The translations under genes and the position numbers were made by a program. Positions 38,960 to 47,382 of a stretch of 64,000 nt of DNA are shown here, piece by piece. This stretch comes from CBDUXT01 sp965371245. Lineage in GTDB: Bacteria > Planctomycetota > Phycisphaerae > UBA1845. Numbering within the stretch: position 1 is the stretch's first letter; every line of letters begins with the position of its first letter. Below the pieces are notes generated by a model, which was not told the DNA's origin, searched no databases, and saw only the letters and a list, made by a program, of their open reading frames with translations. The DNA is taken from NCBI GenBank assembly GCA_965371245.1, contig CBDUXT010000010.1:1-64000 (forward strand), written 5' to 3'.

Positions 38960-40090
38960 CTACTGGGCTACGCCAATGGCGAACAGCCCAATGCGCCGGC
39001 TGCCCGTGCTGTTGGCGACAAACAGGAAATACGCGGCCTCAAAGCCGCCTGGTACCACGGCCGTGATGTTCGCCGGCAAGGTTTCGGCGACGGCGACGCC
39101 AACGGGCATCGGCGTTCCCCCCGGTCGGTCGTCGGGTCCGCCAAGAAGCATCAACAGCCGACCCTCGCGGTCGAACAAGTGGACGTGGGCGAACTCGGCG
39201 TCGGCCACGAAGATCACTTCGTCCGGTCCGACGGCAAGGTGCCGGGGCTTGCCCATGTCGCCGTAGCGGTTGCCGGGTTGCCCCATCGTGCGTGTGCCTC
39301 GGTGCTCGGCGTCGAAGTGTTGCACGCGGGCGTTCATCATGTCGGAGACGTACAGACCGCCATCCGGGCAAGCGGCCACGCCCATGGGGAAATAAACCTG
39401 CCCCAGTGCGCTTCCGACCCGGCCCATGCTGGTCACGTATCCACCGTGCTTGCAGTCGAAGACGTGGATCCGGTGTCGGGCGATGTCGGTGACGTAGAGC
39501 TTCGAGCCGTCGATCGCGACGGCCGTCGGGCGGTAGGGTTCATCGCCTGGTGGTGCGAAGCGCCCGATGGATCGACCGCCGGGGTCAAAGGCGACGACTT
39601 CGTGGCGCTCGGTGTCGGCCACGTAGACGGTCGCGTCCGAGCCGACGGCCACGGCAACCGGTTCTGCCAGGATGGTGGCACTTCGCCGGCCGATTCGGGT
39701 GGCTTCGCCGGTGGCGAGGTTCCAATCATGAACCACGCCCAGTCCGGTGTCACAGATGTACAGATGCCCGTCGCGATAGGCCAACCCCGCGGGGCGATCC
39801 ACGTACGGAGCGACCGGCGCGCCGCGGATCATCTGCGCGAACGATGGGCGAAGCGGCACAAGGGCGTCGAGGCTGTTGAACGACAGAAGATGCACGGCCC
39901 GCGGGGCGCTGGGCGGAGGGGGGAAGTAGACCGGATCGATCGTGCCGCGCGGGGCGGCGCAGCCACCTACGAAGGTGACGACGACGAGACCGATTCCGAG
40001 CCGCGCCCGTAAGGAAGCGATCCCCCGTTCACGCAGGAAACCGCTCCCTGACGGTCGCGGCTCGGATAGGAGAACTCCCTTCTCAAACAC
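38960..40090 (-). CDS. NHL-repeat lipoprotein, last gene of the cytochrome operon
   Basis: Up to 376 residues from a GTG at 40090. A lipoprotein signal (LGIGLVVVTFVGGC) is followed by a six-bladed NHL-type propeller with repeats such as PAGLAYRDGHLYICDTGLG, PVAVAVGSDATVYVADTERH, PTAVAIDGSKLYVTDIARH and PMGVAACPDGGLYVSDMMNA. It starts four bases after the tetraheme cytochrome stop. Between the GTG and the signal peptide lies a 70-bp hairpin repeat (39996-40065) that is read through in frame, so the natural start may have been lost or lengthened by that repeat. A paralogue sits at 42481-43530. The propeller may organise the cytochromes on the cell surface; role unproven. Confidence 0.8.
   Translation of the reverse strand: MFEKGVLLSEPRPSGSGFLRERGIASLRARLGIGLVVVTFVGGCAAPRGTIDPVYFPPPPSAPRAVHLLSFNSLDALVPLRPSFAQMIRGAPVAPYVDRPAGLAYRDGHLYICDTGLGVVHDWNLATGEATRIGRRSATILAEPVAVAVGSDATVYVADTERHEVVAFDPGGRSIGRFAPPGDEPYRPTAVAIDGSKLYVTDIARHRIHVFDCKHGGYVTSMGRVGSALGQVYFPMGVAACPDGGLYVSDMMNARVQHFDAEHRGTRTMGQPGNRYGDMGKPRHLAVGPDEVIFVADAEFAHVHLFDREGRLLMLLGGPDDRPGGTPMPVGVAVAETLPANITAVVPGGFEAAYFLFVANSTGSRRIGLFAIGVAQ
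39996..40065. repeat. Hairpin repeat, copy 2, inside the 5' end of an NHL gene
   Basis: The same ends as 28609-28688 (CCGAGCCGCG and CGCGGCTCGG) with a shorter, different middle. It contributes the SEPRPSGSGFLRERGIASLR segment ahead of the signal peptide of the NHL lipoprotein. Confidence 0.78.
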
Positions 40091-40094
40091 GCTC

Positions 40095-40679
40095 TTACTT
40101 TCGGTGGCACGTCAGACACAGCGCGCTGCGGGTATTGTTTCGAACGAGCATAAACTTCTCTTGGGACATGCTGTGCGGATCGTGGCAGGAGATGCACTCG
40201 ACCTTGCCGGCCGGCAACGACACGGTTCCCGACGCGATCACTGCCGGCGCGGGACGATAGTCAAGGTCGAACGCCGGATAGTCAATGCCGACCGGGTGGT
40301 CGCTGGTGCCGTGTCCGGTACCAAAGAGAGCCGGCGACAGCTTGTTGACGAATCGATCCCGCGGCGCAGTCGCGATGGTGTCCCGGGCGACCGTGCCGTC
40401 GTGGCACCGAAGACACATGGTCGTCCCCATGCTCGCGCGCCGCGACTGAACAAGCGGCGTGCCGAACGTGCGCGTCAGGTCGGCCATGGGGTCCCACAGC
40501 GGCGCGGCCGCCGGCAACTCGTCGCGCTGAGGTGTGTGGCAGGCCACGCAGGTGTCGCCATCCGTCCAGTCCTTATGACTGAAATCGTGCTTCGAGCCCT
40601 CAATACCGCCCCAGGCGAGCCCGCCGATCAGGGCAACCAGGACCAGCGGGCAGGCTGTAACGATCCCCGGATGGTTCAT
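40095..40679 (-). CDS. Tetraheme c-type cytochrome
   Basis: 194 residues with an N-terminal signal or anchor (VTACPLVLVALIGGLAWGGI) and four CXXCH heme sites: CVACH, CLRCH, CISCH and CLTCH, in the paired doubled-CXXCH arrangement. Periplasmic. Its ATG overlaps the stop of the 12-heme gene (ATGA), so expression is coupled. It most likely passes electrons to or from the larger cytochrome in the same operon. Confidence 0.9.
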   Translation of the reverse strand: MNHPGIVTACPLVLVALIGGLAWGGIEGSKHDFSHKDWTDGDTCVACHTPQRDELPAAAPLWDPMADLTRTFGTPLVQSRRASMGTTMCLRCHDGTVARDTIATAPRDRFVNKLSPALFGTGHGTSDHPVGIDYPAFDLDYRPAPAVIASGTVSLPAGKVECISCHDPHSMSQEKFMLVRNNTRSALCLTCHRK

Positions 40680-42484
40680 CGCCTGACTCCTCGTGAGATT
40701 TTGCGGATCGACAAGTCGGTGACACCGATGCGCGACAGGGTCGCCCCACCGGGCGCGTTGCTGTATGGGAAGTTGATGTGCGTGAAGCCGTGGCAGGTCA
40801 GCGTGCAGTTTCCCGAGATTCTGCCGGTGTCGTTGTATTCCACCCGACGCCCCGTCGCGCTGTCCGCCGGCATGACCACGGCCAGGTCGAAGTTGATCAG
40901 GTTGCTGTTGTTGACCCTGTTTCCCTGGCTTCGCGAGATGCCGTGGGCGTCGTGGCAGACACTGCACGGCGTGCGCAGGTCGATGACATGGCGGGCGTGC
41001 AGGGGAAAGCTTTCGTCGCCCAGGATGCTCTCGCGCCGGTGACAGCCGTAGCACAGGGAGTACGCCTCGGCGCTCTCGGCGGTGAAGTCGTCGGTCTCAT
41101 AGTTGCGAATGAGCAGCGGCTCGAAGATGGACCCGTGCGGGCCGTTGGCGCCCGTTCCGCCGGCGGCGCGGGCCGAGTCGCTGTTGTGACAGTCGGTGCA
41201 GGTAATCAGGCTGCCGACGCGCAACGGAGAGAGCAGGCTGACCACGTCCGGGTTGCGCCGGGGCCCCGTCACGGGATGAAACGATGGATTCGAGGGTTGA
41301 AACTCGAGCCGGGTGTTGGTCTGAAAGACCTGGCGCGATGTGGCCAGACGCGGGCGGGCGAGGCCGTCGGCGTGGCACTTGAAGCATATCTCGTAGAGAA
41401 ACTGGGCGTTGTCCGTCTGCAGTCCGCTACGCGTGATGCCGGACACGTGAAGGTTGGGGCCCTTGACGGTGGTTCCGAACGTGCCCTGCACCATGCCGAC
41501 GGGGTTGTGCTGGACGGCGTGCGGGTTGTGGCAGTCCACGCATTCGGAGTGGCGCCGCATCGTAAAGGGAACCTCGGCGGCGTCGTGAACCTGCGTACGA
41601 AGGCGCCCCTCGTGCCCGGAGCGTTTGCCGATGTCCGAGGCGATGTTAAAGGTTGCCACGGCGCCGCTGTGACAGTTCAGGCAGTTTTCCTCTTCACGGA
41701 CCGACCGCAGCAGACGCTCGCGCCCTGGCGCCGAGTGAACCTTGTGGCAGCTCATGCATCCGTTGTCCGATACGTTCGCGTACTTGAGTCGCTCCCCGCG
41801 ATCGACCGTCCGCCCGGTCGTCGGTTTGTTGCTGGTGGCGTGCGAGGCGCGGCGCCAGCCGCTGAGCTTGTGGCACGAGACGCAGATGGCCCCCATCCGG
41901 TCCGTCACACGCAGAAAATCGCCCAGCTCGTTGTCGTGCGGATCGTGGCAGGTCGTGCAGTGCATCTCGCCGTGGGAACCCAGCGGCAGTTCGACGCTCA
42001 CGACTTCCGGCGCCCGAAGCTGGGGGTCGAGGTTGGAAAGAGCCCGGTCGTACCGAAACCCGATCGGGTGATCGTCGGACAGGTCGTTGGTCAGGTCGGT
42101 CGTGCCCGGTGGAATGGTCCGTTGCGTCATGACGATCGGGTGCGTTGCGGGCCGAGACAGGACGTTGCCCAGTGCCATCGACCCGTCGTGGCAGCTCAGG
42201 CACATCTTCGACGGGCCGGAGGGTTGATCGATTCTAGCGTCCAGGGTGGAACTCTCGTAGATGCGATAGTGCGTGCGCGGGTTGACGCGGTTCCAAAGCG
42301 GTGTCTGCGGCGCGGCGTTGTGTGGTGCGTGGCAGAAGATGCAAATCTGATTCTCGTAGACGGCACGGATCGGACCGGGACCACGCGCGGACAGGTCATG
42401 CTTGGAGTTGACGACCGAGTCATCGCCAAGCGCGGTGACTGCTATCAGGCAACCCGTCAGCCCCGCTACGTGCCGCATGTTCAT
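40676..42484 (-). CDS. Dodecaheme c-type cytochrome
   Basis: 602 residues, secreted (LTGCLIAVTALG). I count eleven CXXCH sites (CIFCH, CLSCH, CTTCH, CVSCH, CMSCH, CLNCH, CVDCH, CFKCH, CTDCH, CYGCH, CSVCH) and one CXXXCH (CTLTCH), so about 12 hemes, many in doubled CXXCH units with CH.PH context. The size and heme number fit the cytochrome of an outer-membrane electron conduit. Start and stop overlap both neighbours by ATGA, giving a tightly coupled operon with a barrel protein. Confidence 0.92.
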   Translation of the reverse strand: MNMRHVAGLTGCLIAVTALGDDSVVNSKHDLSARGPGPIRAVYENQICIFCHAPHNAAPQTPLWNRVNPRTHYRIYESSTLDARIDQPSGPSKMCLSCHDGSMALGNVLSRPATHPIVMTQRTIPPGTTDLTNDLSDDHPIGFRYDRALSNLDPQLRAPEVVSVELPLGSHGEMHCTTCHDPHDNELGDFLRVTDRMGAICVSCHKLSGWRRASHATSNKPTTGRTVDRGERLKYANVSDNGCMSCHKVHSAPGRERLLRSVREEENCLNCHSGAVATFNIASDIGKRSGHEGRLRTQVHDAAEVPFTMRRHSECVDCHNPHAVQHNPVGMVQGTFGTTVKGPNLHVSGITRSGLQTDNAQFLYEICFKCHADGLARPRLATSRQVFQTNTRLEFQPSNPSFHPVTGPRRNPDVVSLLSPLRVGSLITCTDCHNSDSARAAGGTGANGPHGSIFEPLLIRNYETDDFTAESAEAYSLCYGCHRRESILGDESFPLHARHVIDLRTPCSVCHDAHGISRSQGNRVNNSNLINFDLAVVMPADSATGRRVEYNDTGRISGNCTLTCHGFTHINFPYSNAPGGATLSRIGVTDLSIRKISRGVRR

Positions 42485-43530
42485 GACGCCGTCCTCAAGT
42501 ACGAAAACACCTGCAGGCGGCGGTTCCCCGCGTCCGCGACCCAGAGGCGGTCTTGCGCATCCATGGTCAGACCGGCCGGGAGAAGGAACTCGCCCGGACC
42601 GGAGCCCTCGTGCCCCAGCGCCATCAGCAGTCGGCCCTCGGCGTCAAACACCTGTACGTTCTCGAAATGAGCGTCCACCACGTAGATGTGCCCCTCGCCG
42701 TCGAACGCCACCCCCTTGGGAAGCGACAGGTCGCCCGCGCCGTCACCCTTGCGGCCGATGGTACGGATCACGCGCCCGTCGAGGTCCATGAGTTGCACGC
42801 GAAAGTTGCCACTGTCCGCGATCAGCAGCCGCTCGCCCGAGACGGCCAGGTGTGTGGGAAAGTTGAACGCACCCGGCTCGGACCCGCGCCGCCCGATGCT
42901 GCCCGTCACCCGCCCGCTCAGGTCAAAGATGACCACCTTGTGCGCGCTGCCATCGACAACGTACAGCCGGTCACGTTGGGCGACGTAACAGATTCCGACC
43001 GGGCGGCTGAGGGCGTCCCCGCCGAACCGCCCGCGGAATTGTGCGTTCCCGTTGAGTTCGATGACCTCGTGGCGCTCAGCGTCGGTGACGAAGAGGCGAT
43101 CACCGACCCAGGCGACGCCGATGGGCACGGCGAAGCGCTGGTCCCCGAAGCCGATGGCCGTGTGGTGAGTTCGATTGTCCAGCTCCAGGATGTGGACGGC
43201 ACCGCCCGCGGCGTCGGCAACGGCCACCCGATTCCCATCGCCCACGGCCACACCGTGCGGCCCCGAGAACTTGATGGGCGGGCGCGGGCCGCGGAGGGCG
43301 GCCTTGAATACCTCCGAGCCGGACTCGGCCGCATGGAGGTCGTCGCTTCCGGCGAAGGCGCCCAGCAGGGCGAACCGCGGCGTGTCGGGCGGCGGAGGGA
43401 AGACGCGCGGCGGATCGATCGCGGGAAACAACACGCCCCGCGGTCGGGCGCAACCCGGCAGGGCGGCCAGCGTCACGAACGCGGCGGCTGCGAGCATGGC
43501 GTGGACCCTGTTATCGCCGGGTGAACACAT
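42481..43530 (-). CDS. NHL-repeat lipoprotein in the cytochrome operon
   Basis: 349 residues from the ATG at 43530, preceded by AGGGAG at seven bases and overlapping the barrel gene end by 20 bp. The signal peptide (AAAAFVTLAALPGC) has a lipobox. The rest is a propeller of NHL units (PHGVAVGDGNRVAVADAAGG, PIGVAWVGDRLFVTDAERHE, PTHLAVSGERLLIADSGNF, PKGVAFDGEGHIYVVDAHFE, PAGLTMDAQDRLWVADAGNR). It is related to the product at 38960-40090, so the operon carries two such propellers around its cytochromes. Confidence 0.88.
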   Translation of the reverse strand: MCSPGDNRVHAMLAAAAFVTLAALPGCARPRGVLFPAIDPPRVFPPPPDTPRFALLGAFAGSDDLHAAESGSEVFKAALRGPRPPIKFSGPHGVAVGDGNRVAVADAAGGAVHILELDNRTHHTAIGFGDQRFAVPIGVAWVGDRLFVTDAERHEVIELNGNAQFRGRFGGDALSRPVGICYVAQRDRLYVVDGSAHKVVIFDLSGRVTGSIGRRGSEPGAFNFPTHLAVSGERLLIADSGNFRVQLMDLDGRVIRTIGRKGDGAGDLSLPKGVAFDGEGHIYVVDAHFENVQVFDAEGRLLMALGHEGSGPGEFLLPAGLTMDAQDRLWVADAGNRRLQVFSYLRTAS

Positions 43531-45571
43531 CGGAAAACTCCCTGCGCAGACGGAAAAACACTCCGAAGTTCTCCTCTTGGGAGTGCGGAAGATCCAGCCG
43601 ATCATACTCGAAGGTTAGTTCTCCGGTAAGGTCGCCGACGGCATACTCGAACCCGGCCCGCACGTCCCAGCCGTGGGTGTCGCCCGCCGATGAATCGTTC
43701 TCGAAGCGGTAGGCGATGCGCTCGATCGTGGACAGGGTTTCGCTCAGTCGCCATCGATGATCCAACTCGAGATCGATCAGCGTGATGTTGCGGTCGTCGA
43801 GGCCGCCCTCGAACAACAGGCGGGACAGGCGGGTCGAGGCGTCCACGGTGTGATCCGGTTCGCTCAACAGATGAACCAACCCGTTGATGTGGAACGCGTC
43901 GTACGGATCGACCGTGTCGTCGAAGATCTCATACTCGGCGCCGATGGTGTATCGCTTGGTCTCATAGTTGAACCCGACCCGATGGTGGTTGGTGCGATCC
44001 GCCCGCCGAAGGAACCCAACGGACACGTCGTCCTCCTGATTGCGGTAGGAAAGGCGGTAGTAGGGGGTAAAGCCGTTCGTGAACCGCTGCTCGAGGCTGA
44101 AGTCCACACGGATCGTATCGAGCTGGCCGCGGGCCGGGGTCCGGATCTGATAGTCCACCAGGATGGTGTCGCCATCGGCGATTCGACCGGTGTCGATCCG
44201 GGTTAGCTGTATGGCGTTGCCGCGCTCGATGATGAAGTAGTCGGCGCCGGGCTGGAAGATGCGCCGGTTGGCCGCGTCGGTGACGACGATGGAGCTGCGA
44301 ACCACGTTCCGGTTTCGCAGGGTTGCGGCGATCGGGTCGCGCAGCCGATGCGACTCGTTGAGGACGAGCCGTCGTCCGTTGTCCCCATCGACCTCTTCGG
44401 TGTCGTAGGCCAACGACAGGTTGGCAAACAGCCGACCCGACCGGTTCCGCCGGTTGTACTGCCAATCGACGGACGCGCCGTACTGCGTGGTGTTGACGTC
44501 GTCCTCCACGTCCTCATACAGCGCGAACGCCCCGACGGTGGTGGTCAGGTTCGTATAGAGCTGGTGGACGAGCTGGAAGTCGATGCGTTGCGACTCCACG
44601 TCCAGGCCCTCGAACCGCTCACGGTTGAACTGGTACTTGTAGATGGTCTGAAACGTGTCGCTGTGCCTGATCGTGAGCTGCGGGCCGATCTCGAAAAAAT
44701 CACGGGCGAAGTCGCCGCTTTCTTCCTGCCAGTGGAGGAGGGTTCGAAGGTCGTTGCGGTCGTCGGGACCGAACTCGAGCGTGTGCTCGAGGGTCAAGAG
44801 GTCTCGCGTCGTCTCGAACGGCTGGGCCAGGCCTTGGTATTCCTGCTTGATGTTCGCATGCTCGTAGGAGAACTCCAGCCGCTGCCGGTTGCTGATGTTC
44901 CAATCAATCCCGTAGCGCAGGGTGCTTTCGGTGAAGTGCTCGTTGTCGCTGGGGTCGGCGTTACCCGTACGATCGGTCTTGCGGTAATCGTATGACAGCT
45001 CCATCCGAACCGAGCCCTCCGTCAGCGCCCAACTCGTCCCGAACCCGGTTCGATCCTGGTCGAGCGTCGATTGAAAGCGCCGGTTGATGCGGTCCTCCTG
45101 CCGCAGGCCATAGACCGAGCCGGAGAGCTTTTGACCCTGGAAGAAGTTCGCCCGCAGGTCGTATTGCAGCAGATGACCGTTGTCACGATCGGTTTGGCTG
45201 GACGAATCGGTCCGTTCGCGGAATCGGTCCTGTGTCAGAGCGAAGCTGATCTCGCCGCCGAACGTGATGAACCCGGCGTCGATCACCGTTCCGCCGAACG
45301 TCAACCCGAGCCGCTCCTCGACGCTCCACTCGCGGTTCCTCTGACGCCGGCGCCGTCCGCCCAAACGGTCCTCGGTATCGACCTTGCGGTAGGTGTAGTC
45401 CCCCCTGAGCTCGAGATAGGCGTCGAGGTGGGTGAGGCTCAGATAGTTCGGCGGCGGCTCGTCCGATCCCGCGACAGCTTGCTGGGCGAAGAGCGAGAGG
45501 GCGCACAACAAGACCGCGCTACTCGCACGACCGATCAAGACAGCGGGCAAACTGCAAGCCGCGCCTCGCAT
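43511..45571 (-). CDS. Large outer-membrane beta-barrel, putative porin of the cytochrome conduit
   Basis: 686 residues from the ATG at 45571 (GAAGGG upstream). A signal peptide (VLLCALSLFAQQAVAG) is followed by some twenty or more amphipathic beta strands with charged loops (RMELSYDYRKTDRTGN, RQRLEFSYEHANIKQEY, FQTIYKYQFNRERFEG, RLFANLSLAYDTEEVDGDN, TGELTFEYDRLDLPHSQE) and a C-terminus ending FRLRREFSDVFTRR. It is the first gene of an operon with two NHL lipoproteins and two multiheme cytochromes. By analogy with porin-cytochrome conduits (MtrB, OmbB) it probably forms the sheath through which hemes cross the outer membrane. Sequence similarity to those was not testable here. Confidence 0.82.
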   Translation of the reverse strand: MRGAACSLPAVLIGRASSAVLLCALSLFAQQAVAGSDEPPPNYLSLTHLDAYLELRGDYTYRKVDTEDRLGGRRRRQRNREWSVEERLGLTFGGTVIDAGFITFGGEISFALTQDRFRERTDSSSQTDRDNGHLLQYDLRANFFQGQKLSGSVYGLRQEDRINRRFQSTLDQDRTGFGTSWALTEGSVRMELSYDYRKTDRTGNADPSDNEHFTESTLRYGIDWNISNRQRLEFSYEHANIKQEYQGLAQPFETTRDLLTLEHTLEFGPDDRNDLRTLLHWQEESGDFARDFFEIGPQLTIRHSDTFQTIYKYQFNRERFEGLDVESQRIDFQLVHQLYTNLTTTVGAFALYEDVEDDVNTTQYGASVDWQYNRRNRSGRLFANLSLAYDTEEVDGDNGRRLVLNESHRLRDPIAATLRNRNVVRSSIVVTDAANRRIFQPGADYFIIERGNAIQLTRIDTGRIADGDTILVDYQIRTPARGQLDTIRVDFSLEQRFTNGFTPYYRLSYRNQEDDVSVGFLRRADRTNHHRVGFNYETKRYTIGAEYEIFDDTVDPYDAFHINGLVHLLSEPDHTVDASTRLSRLLFEGGLDDRNITLIDLELDHRWRLSETLSTIERIAYRFENDSSAGDTHGWDVRAGFEYAVGDLTGELTFEYDRLDLPHSQEENFGVFFRLRREFSDVFTRR

Positions 45572-45652
45572 GGACCACCCTTCCGCCGATTCCACTCGCT
45601 CAGGGCGCCGTGCCGTTTCACCGCCCCTCCAAGAGCCTCGCTTGGAGATAGG

Positions 45653-45681
45653 GGTATAGAGTATCCAAGCGGGCTTGGCAA
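45653..45681 (-). promoter_or_regulatory. Promoter of the porin-cytochrome operon
   Basis: Minus strand TTGCCA (45681-45676), 17 bases, TATACC (45658-45653), about 80 bp upstream of the barrel start codon. Confidence 0.6.
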
Positions 45682-45717
45682 CCGAAAAATCGGCCGACCG
45701 ATGGCTCGCACGTTAGT

Positions 45718-45736
45718 AAAGTATGTGAAATACTTT
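45718..45736. promoter_or_regulatory. Dyad operator candidate between divergent cytochrome genes
   Basis: AAAGTAT-GTGAA-ATACTTT, a perfect 7-bp dyad with a 5-base spacer, AT-rich in a GC-rich setting. It lies 37 bp upstream of the -35 of the barrel operon and about 85 bp upstream of the divergent pentaheme start, so one regulator could control both directions. Confidence 0.5.
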
Positions 45737-45819
45737 GTCGAATGCGATCGGACGTGGCGGACGGTTGGAATCGAGGAGCACGGTTGATTTTCCCTCGCGG
45801 CCTGCTATCGTTCGTCCCC

Positions 45820-46437
45820 ATGGCGCGGACTCGCTCGACAGTCACGCAGCGACGCGGCAAGATCATCGTGGTCTGCCGGGTGGCCGCGGTCGCTTCCCTG
45901 GGATGGTCCATCACGGTGGGCTGCTCGCAGGCCCGTCGCGATCGTCTCCGGCATTTCTTCTTCGAGATTCCCGAGGACGGCGCCAAGACGCCGGTTGCCG
46001 AGGTCGAGGCGGTCCCCACGTACGATGTGCCGACGCTGACACTTCCCACCGGTCGTTTCGCAACGCTCCACCCGCCGTACGTGCTGCGTCAGTGCGCTCA
46101 GTGTCACGATGCAACGCAGCGAATGCAGCCCCGAGAGGATTTCCTCGACTCGTGCCGCGCCTGCCACCCGAGGTATTTCACTGAAGAGGCGGGCCACTCC
46201 CCCGTGCAGGAGGGGCAGTGCATCGAGTGCCACGACATGCATCGCACGATAGAGCCCGCGCTGCTCAAGCAGCCGCCGTTCGAGACCTGCATCGAGTGCC
46301 ACGACGAACCGGAAGACCTCAGCGAGGAGGGGCACAGCGCCAAGGGCGTCGAAAACTGTACGGCCTGCCACGACCCGCATTTTGGCACGGGTCTGCTCCT
46401 CAGGCCCGGAGTGGCGATGCCGACATCCGATGATTGA
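45820..46437 (+). CDS. Pentaheme c-type cytochrome lipoprotein
   Basis: 205 residues from the ATG at 45820. The signal peptide (VCRVAAVASLGWSITVGC) has a lipobox. Five heme sites follow: CAQCH, CRACH, CIECH, CIECH and CTACH, with CH.MH and CH.PH patterns of small multiheme electron carriers. It is transcribed away from the porin-cytochrome operon across a shared control region, so it is likely a periplasmic partner of that conduit. An in-frame ATG at 45742 is a less likely start. Confidence 0.88.
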   Translation: MARTRSTVTQRRGKIIVVCRVAAVASLGWSITVGCSQARRDRLRHFFFEIPEDGAKTPVAEVEAVPTYDVPTLTLPTGRFATLHPPYVLRQCAQCHDATQRMQPREDFLDSCRACHPRYFTEEAGHSPVQEGQCIECHDMHRTIEPALLKQPPFETCIECHDEPEDLSEEGHSAKGVENCTACHDPHFGTGLLLRPGVAMPTSDD

Positions 46438-46569
46438 CGCGTGCAACCTGGCACTTGGACACACGCCATACGGCGGGCTGTTCCTGACCGAACCGGGACC
46501 GTAAAGCGGTTGGATCGAAACCGCGCCGACGTTCTTGAAAACGGCACTACCAACGTGCCGGCGAATCGG

Positions 46570-46783
46570 TAGGTCGGGTCATCGACCCGGCACCTCCCGG
46601 GTACCTTGGACGTCGTACGGATTCGCGGCGGAGCCGTCGCGCGGTAGTGATTCGTCGATGTGTGATGGGAGGGAAGAAGAATGTGTCACCAGACGAGAAT
46701 GCGCGAAGGTATGGTGGCGCGCCGGTCAACGTATTCGGATGAAATACTCGTGCCAAACCATGCCGGGTCGATGACCCGACCTA
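46570..46783. mobile_element. MITE-like segment bounded by 23-bp inverted repeats
   Basis: A 23-base sequence starting TAGGTCGGGTCATCGACC (46570-46592) recurs exactly, inverted, at 46761-46783. Each end is itself a small hairpin (CGGGTC-ATC-GACCCG). About 170 bp without a convincing gene lies between. It could be a miniature transposon or two hairpin repeats in opposite orientation. It ends 20 bp before the next start codon. Confidence 0.5.
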
Positions 46784-46803
46784 CTCGGCGAGAGGAACTT
46801 CCC

Positions 46804-47382
46804 ATGGCAACAGGAACACGATGGCTCGCTCGCGCCGACGACGCCCGGTCGAAGGTTTGTCAGCACCCTCGCCGACGCAGCCGGTGGTTGATCGGGCGGG
46901 TTGCGTCCCTCGGGGGCGCCACCGCTTTGGTGGCGGTCCTCGCCGGATGCGGGACGAGCTTCAACGAGCTTCTTTTTCAGTCCGGGGCGGCCGTGGGCCG
47001 ATCGGCGATCGATCAGGCAATCACCGATCTGCTGAATCAGCTTGCCAACCCGACCGAGCCGACGAATGGCGACGGAACAGGCGACACCACGGGCGGTGAC
47101 ACGACCGGAGGTGACACGGGCGGCGGCGACCCCACCGGCGGTGACCCCAGCGCGCTGACCGGAGACGCCGCGACCGGGCAGGCCGTCTATATGGCCAACG
47201 GTTGCGGCGGGTGCCACTGCGATGACGCTTCCGGCGGCTGTGCGCTGAGCGCGCCGTCGATCATTGCGGTCGAGGTTCCCGTGCTCGACGACATCCTTCG
47301 CGGCGGCGCCACGCACCCCGTGAAGCCGCCGGTTTCCGATCAGGATCTCGCCGACCTGACCGCCTGGCTCGCGACGCTCTGA
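46804..47382 (+). CDS. Monoheme cytochrome c lipoprotein with Gly/Thr/Asp linker
   Basis: 192 residues. An arginine-rich N-region and hydrophobic stretch end in a lipobox (LVAVLAGC). Then comes a short helical segment, a low-complexity linker of TGGDTTGGD units, and a C-terminal class-I cytochrome c fold with CGGCH and a late LTAWLATL helix. Just after the heme site CDDASGGC adds two cysteines. AGGAA lies before the ATG. It could relay electrons for the neighbouring multiheme system while tethered by the linker. Confidence 0.85.
   Translation: MATGTRWLARADDARSKVCQHPRRRSRWLIGRVASLGGATALVAVLAGCGTSFNELLFQSGAAVGRSAIDQAITDLLNQLANPTEPTNGDGTGDTTGGDTTGGDTGGGDPTGGDPSALTGDAATGQAVYMANGCGGCHCDDASGGCALSAPSIIAVEVPVLDDILRGGATHPVKPPVSDQDLADLTAWLATL

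Noticed and set aside
38741..40012. A 423-codon plus-strand frame over the NHL gene
   Set aside because: Antisense shadow; the minus strand has the lipobox and NHL repeats.
40778..42670. A 630-codon plus-strand frame over the cytochrome gene
   Set aside because: The minus strand encodes twelve heme-binding motifs; the opposite frame is an artefact of high GC.
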